NCBI RefSeq assembly: GCF_007000325.2
Contig: NZ_CP117268.1
Coordinates: forward strand, 496,001 to 560,000
Direction of reading: 5' to 3'
DNA: 64,000 nucleotides
Source of the DNA: Rhizobium rhododendri
Lineage (GTDB): Bacteria; Pseudomonadota; Alphaproteobacteria; Rhizobiales; Rhizobiaceae
Shown: positions 29,601 to 36,710 of the stretch, piece after piece
Layout of the letters: every line of letters begins with the position of its first letter
How positions within the stretch are numbered: the first letter of the stretch is position 1
The notes under the pieces: generated by a model
What the model was told of the DNA's origin: nothing
Database searches by the model: none
The model's input: only the letters and a program-made list of their open reading frames with translations
Translations under genes and position numbers: made by a program

Positions 29601-30675
29601 AGCCTACTACCGGCAGCTCTCTGACGCGAATAACGCGTCCTTAGTAAAGGCCTGTGCGGCATCCTTTTCCAGTGCAGCCTGCGTAGCTGGCAGAGCCGAT
29701 CTTGCAAACGCCGTCGACGAGGAACCAGGGCTCCAGCAACACGTTCTTGGCACGAGCTCTGTCAATACGCCGGATGCTTTGCTGCTCGGCGTGCTCAGCG
29801 ATGTGGCCGCAGGCCATGTTGCATCCGATCAAATCGCCGCGCAATACCAACAGGCGTTGATCACGCACCAGCAGATAACAACTGGCGTCGCTGCACTGGC
29901 CGTGCTCGTTGCTGTGGGCGTTACGGTTGGTCCGGAGGTGTACGCCTACTGCGCAGCCAATAGCGCTGCATGCGCGAACACGGTCACGGAGCTGCTGGAT
30001 TGTACGGTAACCATCGCCTGCACGAGCACCGCCGGGGGTGTTTTAACGGCTACAGCGGCGACAAAGGTCGCCGGCGAGCTCGAGCAATCCGCAGCCGCTG
30101 CAGCGAAAGCGGCCGGTACCCGCACGATTGTCGCATCTGATGGCACAACGGTTATAGTTCCCGCTGGGTATAAGCCGCTGACCTCTGCTGGACCCGCCGC
30201 CAGTGATGTAGGGGGCCTACCACAAGGGTATGTCCGGGTCACTGACGATGCAGGAAATACTGTCATTGCAGGGCCAAATAGCGCAATCTATGATGATGTG
30301 GCCGAAGCACAAAAGGCGGCAACTATTACGGCCAATTATTCAGGTAAAACTGACTGGCCAGAATTGAGCGGCGCTTTGCGTGAAGGTTCAAATTCTGCTG
30401 CAGCGGCACTTAAGGGTGAAGGGCCGATCAACTTTGGTATGGGAACTTTCAATCGTGAGCAGACTATGGCCATGGGTGAAGCATGGGTCGGACCCGGGTA
30501 TCGCGTGACTTCGCGCGGATACTATGAAAGTGTAGATGGGCTAAGGCAATTCAGACCTCCGTCGACAAAACCGAACAGCCAGTTGGCAACGACAGGCACT
30601 CAAGCAAACTTTGAGCAGAGATCGGGTGCCACCGGAGCGTGGGGCGCAAATGGCCATATGGATGTGTCACCATGA
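20602..30675 (+). CDS. Filamentous haemagglutinin / CdiA-like TpsA with C-terminal toxin domain
   Basis: ATG 20602 directly follows the tpsB stop with GGTGG upstream. The 3357-residue product has an extended signal peptide (basic start, hydrophobic segment, ...PMLANAQS at ~46). The TPS/haemagglutination domain follows, with [20 protein letters not shown] at residue ~160, used for recognition by TpsB. Long filament repeats follow, including six ~93-residue units marked by SGVDFAAT (about residues 475-985) and many AGGNL-type units. Near residues 3090-3117 is a hydrophobic pre-toxin segment ([20 protein letters not shown]). The last ~80 residues ([53 protein letters not shown]) form a distinct toxin-like domain known from other FHA proteins but not assigned an activity by me. 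No VENN motif was seen. An Imm8-like gene overlaps the stop, which supports a contact-dependent toxin. Confidence 0.9.
   Translation: [3357 protein letters not shown]
22030..23560 (+). repeat. Coding repeats in tpsA (~93 residues each)
   Basis: Six copies of a unit beginning SG(I/V/L)D(F/I)AA occur between 22030 and 23560, each followed by GNLSL-type, [7 protein letters not shown]-type and VTGH-type blocks. They encode beta-helix coils of the filament. Repeat identity is moderate, so they are old rather than recent duplications. Confidence 0.8.
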
Positions 30676-31034
30676 TTGCCACCGCAAAATCCATCGAGCT
30701 AATCGACTACGAAAACTGGAACTATTGGCCAGACGACGTTAAGAACTTCTGCGCAGCAGCGGAAGCCATGATTGGACCTGTCGAAAATGACGGGGCTGAA
30801 ATTTTTAGCTTTGAAATATGTACGCCAAAGTGGTTTGCTGAAAATAGACTCGCCAAAGCAACGTTTACTAGGGGTATAGTTTTTGTACCTGAGTACGACG
30901 AGCAGGCAGTAAAAATGATAATTGCGGACTTAGTCGCAAAAACCTCAGGCGATACATGGGGCGAAATCGCCGAAAAACTGTCTCGGTATCTTCGATGGGA
31001 GTTTGAGGACTATCAGAGAGGACCTCCGAGTTAA
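30672..31034 (+). CDS. Imm8-family immunity protein
   Basis: The ATG at 30672 overlaps the tpsA stop as ATGA, so translation is coupled to the toxin. The 120-residue protein matches the Imm8 pattern: ENWNYWPDDVKNFCAAAEAM near the start, FSFEICTPKWFAE in the middle, a hydrophobic strand GIVFVPEYDEQAVKMI and the ending WGEIAEKLSRYLRWEFEDY. It would bind the toxin domain of sibling TpsA molecules in the cytoplasm and protect the cell. No signal peptide is present. The pairing with this toxin is inferred from the overlap and the family name; the specific target is unknown. Confidence 0.8.
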   Translation: MIATAKSIELIDYENWNYWPDDVKNFCAAAEAMIGPVENDGAEIFSFEICTPKWFAENRLAKATFTRGIVFVPEYDEQAVKMIIADLVAKTSGDTWGEIAEKLSRYLRWEFEDYQRGPPS

Positions 31035-31092
31035 ATGCTTTCTAGGTGGCACGGCGATTGCTGACCCGTAATCGAAAGAAAGGTATGCAATA

Positions 31093-31380
31093 ATGGGAAC
31101 ATCTACGGCGCTACCGATCAAAGTCATGGCAGATTATGGTTGCCACCCGCTATGGTGGGATAGTGAGCATCCCGTGTGGTATGCTCGGGATGGTCAGATG
31201 GGTGATATCGACCCTGTCAGCCTCGGCGTTACACCGAGCTTGGCAACCGAACTTCGGACCTGGGCTGAGAAATTTGATGCCATGTTGAACTGGGAGGATC
31301 CAGGAAGCACATCCGTTTCCCCAGAAGTTGAGGCGTCATTTGAGGGGTCGGTTCCGGCTGGGGGCGGAATGACACTCTAA
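31093..31380 (+). pseudogene. Second immunity-like gene, 3' end replaced by a Tn3 inverted repeat
   Basis: The 95-residue frame starts at 31093 behind AGAAAGG. It opens IKVMADYGCHPLWWDSEHP, then has GDIDPVSLGVTPSLATEL and TWAEKFDAMLNWEDPG, a pattern I associate with small genes near polymorphic toxins, although I cannot name the family. The last eleven codons, including the stop, lie inside a 38-bp Tn3-type inverted repeat (31344-31381), so the natural C-terminus was cut off by transposon insertion. It might retain function, but the truncation makes this doubtful. It follows the Imm8 gene by 58 bases and probably shares its transcript. Confidence 0.6.
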
Positions 31381-31381
31381 G
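31344..31381 (+). repeat. 38-bp Tn3-family terminal inverted repeat
   Basis: The stretch begins GGGGTCGGTTCCGGC and ends GACACTCTAAG, 38 bp in all, matching the Tn3-family format GGGGTC...CTAAG. The transposase reading frame on the minus strand ends at this repeat, as is normal in Tn3 elements. The matching repeat at the other end was not found. Confidence 0.8.
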
Positions 31382-33270
31382 CCGTTGCCCCCTTGGGCCA
31401 GAGATATTCGCCGGTCAGTAATATGTGCGCCCAACCCAGCGGAGAGATATGCGCCAGAAGTTCGGGCGGCACATCAAGTCCTTCATTCCGGCGCTTTGCG
31501 ACTGTATGGCCGAGATGGAGGGTGTTCCAGTAGATGATGACTGCGGTGAGCAGGTTGAGGCCGGCGATCCGGTAATGCTGCCCCTCGGTGGTGCGGTCAC
31601 GGATTTCGCCTTGGCGACCAATGCGCAGCGCATTCTTGAGAGCGTGGTGGGCCTCGCCCTTATTGAGACCGATCTGGGCACGCCGCTGCATGTCCGTGTC
31701 GAGGATCCACTCCATAATAAAGAGTGTGCGCTCCACCCGGCCAACCTCCCGCAGCGCAACCGCTAGATCGTTCTGGCGTGGATAGGAGGCAAGCTTGCGG
31801 AGCAACTGGCTCGGCTTGATCTTGCCGGAAGCCATGTCGCTGCGCAGCGGAACAGGTCGGGCCAGTTCGCGATGATCAATTCCTCGCGGATCTTGCCACC
31901 GACCAGTTTGCGCAAATCCTTGGGTGTCCCGGCGGGATTGAAGACGTAAAGGCGCTTCGAAGGCAACTCGCGGATGCGCAGGACAAGGCGGTATCCGAGC
32001 ATGCCGCTGGTCCCGAACAGGTGATCGGTGAAGCCGGCCGTATCGGCATATTGCTCTCCGATCTGACGACCGGCATCATTCATCAGCAGGCCGTCAAGGA
32101 TGTACGGGGCCTCGCTGACTGTCGCGGGAATAGTCTGTGACGCGAACGGCGCGAACTGGTCGTTGACGTGAGTGTAAGCCTTGAGGCCTGGTTCATTTCC
32201 ATACTTAGCGTTGACCATGTTCATCGCCTCGCCTCGCCATGCCGGGCCGAAGGAAAGAACTGGCCATCGCTCGATGCGGTCGTTCCCATGCCCCAGAACC
32301 GGGACATCGGCAGCTTTGCTTGCGCAGCCACCACGATCGCCAGCGCCTGGTTCATTGCGTCGCTTTCGACGTGCCACCGGGCAAGGCGCGATAGCTGCCA
32401 GTAATCATGCGTGTTCGTGGCCTCCGCCATCTTCCGCAATCCCAGATTCAGCCCTTCTGCGAGCAGCACATTGAGCAGGCCGACCTGGTCACCGCATGGA
32501 ACCCCGGTTCTCAGATGAGTGAATGCTTCGGTGAACCCGAGCGCAGCATCGACCTCCAACAAGATGTCGGTGATCCGAACTGGCGGCATCCGGCGATAGA
32601 GATCGAGTATCAGCTCCTCGGCGCTGTCCGGAACGTCAGCCGTCAGTCGGTCGATCCGCAACGTCCCATCCTCGATGCTGCCACGGGGGATGGTCCCGTC
32701 GCGCGCTGCTCGCGCAAGTCTCTTCAGGCCATCGGCGAGCCGAGCCTTTCGATCAGTCAGCCATCCCAGCGGATCGAGGGGCACAGCCAGTCTTGTATTA
32801 GCTTGTGCCGCAATCATAGGCACCAACACCTGTTTGAGATCGCCATAGCGGCGCGAATGGTCGAGCCAGATGTCACCGGATCGGAAGGCATCCCGCAGGT
32901 GAAACAGGACCGCCACCTCCCGAAGGCGATTGTCACCCTGATGTTGTGCTCTCAAATGTCGGTGCCATTTCGAATCCGGCCGCAAGAAGCTGTCGGTCGC
33001 CGGTGGTGACGCTTGCATTTCGCCGATGGCTTTTGCCGCCGCAATCAAGGGCTGGGCTACCGATGCTGCCTTGAGCTTCAGGCACCGCAACATGTGTGGC
33101 GCGTAACGGCGGAAGCGATGATATCCGTGCCCGACATGAGCCAAGGGATCGTCCGCCAGCGTATTGCTGAGCTGGGCACCGGTCGCGACCAGTTGTTCGA
33201 GCCGGCCCCACTCCGCCGATTTGGCGACCGCCATTTCCAGCGGCACCCCGTCGTTGCGGGCCTCGAGCAA
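31377..33270 (-). pseudogene. Tn3-family transposase remnant
   Basis: Three minus-strand frames together cover roughly the C-terminal two thirds of a Tn3 transposase. They read SKWHRHLRAQHQGDNRLREV and MSRFWGMGTTASSDGQFF, then MVNAKYGNEPGLKAYTHVND and DHLFGTSGMLGYRL, then KPSQLLRKLASYPRQNDL and GLNKGEAHHALKNALRIG. Shifts fall near 32225 and 31850. The N-terminal third is missing; homology stops near 33270, where a foreign adhesin fragment begins. The catalytic core is broken, so the element cannot move by itself. It is a different, more diverged transposase from the one at 48021-51137. Confidence 0.88.
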
Positions 33271-34298
33271 GGACTATGTTGCAGCACTGGTCTCGGCCGC
33301 AAACGACACCAACGATCTTAAGAACGCGACGCCAACCCAGGCATCAGCGGTTCTGAACGGCCTGAAGGACGCTATCGGTGTGGTCGAGCAGGGCCAGGGG
33401 AACGCGACAGGTCTCGAAAACGCGCTGACCGGCTCGGAACAGACCTATCTCCAACTTCTCCAAAGCCTCACCAACGCCATCTCGACGACAGCGGGCACCA
33501 ACGAGTCCGCGCTCCGGCAGTTTGCAATTCAAAACGCCGCACACGTCGACGGACTGATGGCAAATGCGGCCTTCGCGCAATCGGCCGGCAAGCTCATCCA
33601 GGTCGAATATATGATCGCGGTCGGAGGCGCCGCAGCGCTCCCGGTGGCGCAAGAGCTTGCCGCCATGTGCCGCTTGGGAGCGCAGGCCTGCGCGGCACAG
33701 GCTAATCTGATCTTCCAAGAGATCGTCGCCTCTATTCCTGAGCTTGGCGGTACTGGCGTCGGAATCGCCGGCATCAGCGTGATCGAAAAGGAAGCTCTCG
33801 ATCGGGCGCTCGTAAAGGCGGCCGAGGCCCATCGCCAAAAGTGCTTCCAGCGCCAACTTACGCTGCGCCCGATGGGCTGACGGCCACTGGTCAATATACC
33901 AGCAGCGGAAAACCGGTTTTCACGGATGGCAATGGTGGATATTATGCGCCGTCGGGAGTTGCCGGTGACAACAGTATCGTTGTTGTCGACGCCAACGGTA
34001 ATGCGAGGTATTTTAACTACGGTACGTCCTCAACGGCAGGCGTAGGTCAATCCGCCGAGGCACAGAGCCTACTCAGCAAATTGTGCTGGAGAAAGTGCTC
34101 GCCGATCCAGCGGCGGGTAAGGCATTGGGGAATCTAAATGGCGATCCAGTCTTCCCGCAGAGCTTGGGCTGGATGAAGATGGAAGCTAAAGCGACTCTAT
34201 CAAATGGCTCCGCGATAACTGTTCACTATCAGTATAATTCTAGTACCGGCACTGTTGCGGATGTTAAGATTGTAAATCTGCCAATTTCAAGTAAATAA
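33262..34298 (+). pseudogene. Displaced FHA/CdiA C-terminal module (orphan toxin end), frameshifted
   Basis: Three plus-strand frames in series encode the tail of a second adhesin. The first (SKDYVAALVSAANDTNDLKN to GVGIAGISVIEKEALDRA) is a pre-toxin region with a hydrophobic segment around IAVGGAAALPVAQELAAM. The second holds YAAPDGLTATGQYTSSGKPV and VVVDANGNARYFNYG. The third holds VLEKVLADPAAGKALG, PQSLGWMKMEAKATLSNG and ITVHYQYNSSTGTVADVKIV, probably the toxin end. Shifts lie near 33845 and 34080. Its 5' end is cut by the Tn3 remnant. It differs from the C-terminus of the intact TpsA and would be an orphan toxin cassette, kept next to its immunity gene. I cannot name its activity. Confidence 0.75.
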
Positions 34299-34312
34299 CT
34301 AATGGTGCAAAA

Positions 34313-34849
34313 TTGAAAATACGGAAAATAGATGATAATCAAGAATTGTTTGTATATGGCGTTGTTGTTCACAATAATGGCTCGTATTTGCATACGTCAC
34401 CTCCTGGGTATAGGGGTCTTTTAACTTGCGGGTTCGAAGAGTGTGATGTATTGGACGGAAATTTCAATTATAATACAAGCTATGTTGAATTTGAGGGAGG
34501 GGCGGTTGGTGTTTACTATGCAGAGATAATTACTGAGAATTTACTTGATGTCTTAATTGAAACTGATCCCGTTGCATTTGCACGCTTTACAGAGCTAAGG
34601 AAGATTTACGATAGGCCGCCTGCGACAGTCGCGGCAATAAGGCGTCTTGGCGAAGATGCCCTATCAGGCTCCGCAGCGTGTCCATGCTGCGATTGTGACA
34701 CGCTTGTTGAGCCTGGGTGTTATGAGGTCTGCAAAGTATGTGGTTGGGAAGATGATCCGCTGCAATCTGAAGATGCCCAATATGTCAATGGCGCGAATAA
34801 GGTCAGTCTCACTGAGGCGCGGATGCTGTGGCGAGCCCGGAAGACTTAA
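34313..34849 (+). CDS. CPCC-domain immunity-type protein
   Basis: No ATG is available; the frame begins at TTG 34313, 14 bases after the toxin stop, with a weak ribosome site. The 178-residue product has an N-terminal half without known similarity (YGVVVHNNGSYLHTSPPGYR) and a C-terminal Cys-rich domain ACPCCDCDTL then CYEVCKVCGWEDDPLQSED, the CPCC pattern found in many immunity proteins. The cysteines probably bind zinc. The gene is clearly AT-richer than its surroundings, a sign of transfer. It presumably protects against the orphan toxin just upstream. Confidence 0.75.
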   Translation: MKIRKIDDNQELFVYGVVVHNNGSYLHTSPPGYRGLLTCGFEECDVLDGNFNYNTSYVEFEGGAVGVYYAEIITENLLDVLIETDPVAFARFTELRKIYDRPPATVAAIRRLGEDALSGSAACPCCDCDTLVEPGCYEVCKVCGWEDDPLQSEDAQYVNGANKVSLTEARMLWRARKT

Positions 34850-34864
34850 AGCCAGATAGTTGCT

Positions 34865-35541
34865 TTAGGCCGTGGACTCGTTATGACGGAGTACGATGCG
34901 GATGCAAGCTAGCTTCGTCATCGCGAGAAACGTCATTCCGAGCTTGTCATATCGGGTTGCAGCCCGTCTGTAATATTTGAGCTTGTTAAAGAAGCGCTCA
35001 ACGAGATTGCGCTTTTTGTAAAGCCAAGGGCTGAAGACGATTGGCTCGCTTCGATTAGACTTTGGCGGAATGTTTGCCCATGAACGTTCCGCTCTCAACT
35101 TTGAGCGTAACCAGTTGGCATCATAGGCTTTGTCCGCAAGAAGCATCGCACCCGACGGAAGATTATCGAGTAGTTCGCTCGCTGCCGTCGACTTCTTCCA
35201 AGGCAGCGATCTGGATGATCCGCCCTCAATGTCGCCGCTGAATGATGTACGCGAATTGAAGTGCCATCGATCATCGTGATCCGATCATGCGATGCGCTGG
35301 TGATGGCGTCCATCAAACCGTCCCAGATTCCCGCTTTCATCCAGCGTCGGAAGCGATTGTAGCAGGTAGTTAAGGGGCCATATCGCTGTGGCACATCACG
35401 CCAAGGAGCACCTGATCGCAGAACCCAGAAAATGCCGTTCAGCACGCGGCGGTCATCAACACGCGGCACGCCTCGCGGCTTGTTGGGCAACAGCGGCTCA
35501 ATCACGCGCCACTCAGGGTCGGTCAGATCGTATTGGCTCAT
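34865..35541 (-). pseudogene. IS5-family (IS427-like) element remnant with internal deletion
   Basis: The 5' part (from 35541) is typical: YDLTDPEWRVIEPLLPNKPR, RSGAPWRDVPQRYGPLTTCY, ITMIDGTSIRVH with the first catalytic Asp. The 3' part (MLLADKAYDANWLRSKLR with the second Asp, then KRNLVERFFNKLKYYRRAAT with the Glu) is in another frame. About 70 residues expected between them are missing, so a deletion joins the two near 35165-35210. Inverted repeats could not be placed with confidence. It separates the CPCC gene from the next immunity-like gene. Confidence 0.8.
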
Positions 35542-35594
35542 GCCGACACTGAATCAGATGTTGACCGCTGGTGGAAGACGTATAGCTTTGTTGA

Positions 35595-36017
35595 ATGAGA
35601 GACGATCCTGAGATGCTCCTCCCCGACACGCTGCGATCCGTTGCTTGTCGCAACGGCGGTGAATGGGGTTGGAAACCTGAAACAATACCTCTGGTGATCG
35701 ATGAAGCCGAGAAATTGGGCCTTCTCAACGTTGGCGGGCAACTGCAATCCCTTATGCCAGAAGGCACCTGCGAATGTTATTGGGTTGAGGTAAATGCGTT
35801 GAAGGGCGAGCCAGTCGGGTTAACCTGGAGCGAGCGCGTAGCGCTTTCCGCCAAAAACGCACGACGGCAGATGGTTGATATCACGCGATATTACGACTTT
35901 ATCGCAGAAGGACGCAAAGCATTCGCAGGCCCTTTTGCTGCTTACGAAGCTACCGGTGGCAGCGTCCGCGACCGCATGTGCTTTATTTGGTACTTACAGG
36001 CGGACCGCCGCCCATAA
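35595..36017 (+). CDS. Hypothetical protein, possible immunity protein
   Basis: This 140-residue protein starts at 35595 and has no signal peptide or membrane segment. It begins RDDPEMLLPDTLRSVACRNG and continues WGWKPETIPLVIDEAEKLGL, GTCECYWVEVNALKG and DRMCFIWYLQADR. I recognise the general pattern from small genes in contact-inhibition islands but cannot name a family. Its place behind the CPCC gene, in a run of small soluble proteins, favours an immunity role. The IS5 remnant lies directly upstream, so its original promoter may be lost. Confidence 0.6.
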   Translation: MRDDPEMLLPDTLRSVACRNGGEWGWKPETIPLVIDEAEKLGLLNVGGQLQSLMPEGTCECYWVEVNALKGEPVGLTWSERVALSAKNARRQMVDITRYYDFIAEGRKAFAGPFAAYEATGGSVRDRMCFIWYLQADRRP

Positions 36018-36368
36018 TTGCCTCGCCGCCCGTTTATGAGTTCACGACCTAGTATTCTTGATTGAACTGCTGATATCGCGAGTGTGGCTGTCAATTAGAT
36101 GTGGCGGCATCGTCATGTCTGGATGGCGCCCGTTTGGCAATGTGATTTTGGCCGGCTCTGTTGCAAACATTCCGTTTGTGCTGGAAATATCGCCGATAAT
36201 TTATCTGTAAATCGGCGAGGGGTCCCGATGCCGATACGCATGATAAACGCTTGTTATTCCTCAAGTTGATAGGGTCATTTCTGTATGCCGAATCACAAAT
36301 CGCAGCCGGATGAAACTTCAGTGGCAGGTCACTAGAACAATAATTACGATTTTAAGGAATAGCTCGCG
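36018..36368. other. Gap with a solo IS6-type end, no gene
   Basis: About 350 bases without a recognised gene. The only landmark is the 14-bp IS6-family end at 36154. The region is AT-richer than the flanks. Confidence 0.5.
36154..36167 (+). repeat. Solo IS6-family terminal repeat GGCTCTGTTGCAAA
   Basis: All 14 bases match the terminal repeat format known from IS6100-type elements. No IS6 transposase follows, so it is a footprint of a lost or deleted element. Confidence 0.6.
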
Positions 36369-36710
36369 ATGAGCTCCAATTTAATTTATCCAGCCGCAAT
36401 AACTGAGTTGAGGACCGCATGCTCGAAGCACTTAGAAGGGCGGGTCTCCGCTGATGAGCTGCAACGGGCGGTTCAAAAGGCAGAAATGGTAGTTGTTGCC
36501 GTTGAAGAAAGCGACATCCGTGAATTTCTCACCAACCTCGAAGGGCGATTCGAATTAATTAAATTCACCGTAAATGATGATGAACAGCTTGCGGAAACCC
36601 AGAAAATTGCAAAACAAGCTATCAATTGGCTTGTGAAACGAGAACATGAGGCCCTGGATGAGGCCTATCCTGGCAAGCGCACACCTTTGATAAAGACGAC
36701 TAAGCCATGA
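36369..36710 (+). CDS. Hypothetical small acidic protein, possible immunity protein
   Basis: The 113-residue protein has no signal peptide and looks mostly helical (AVQKAEMVVVAVEESDIREF, QLAETQKIAKQAINWLVKRE). No family is recognised. Its last four bases overlap the next gene as ATGA, so the two are translated together. GGAATAGC upstream of the ATG offers a weak ribosome site. The AT-rich composition and context suggest a transferred immunity or orphan gene. Confidence 0.55.
   Translation: MSSNLIYPAAITELRTACSKHLEGRVSADELQRAVQKAEMVVVAVEESDIREFLTNLEGRFELIKFTVNDDEQLAETQKIAKQAINWLVKREHEALDEAYPGKRTPLIKTTKP

Noticed and set aside
34865..35600. Terminal inverted repeats and target duplication of the IS5-type remnant
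   Set aside because: No pair of matching ends could be located by eye; the internal deletion and decay make borders uncertain.
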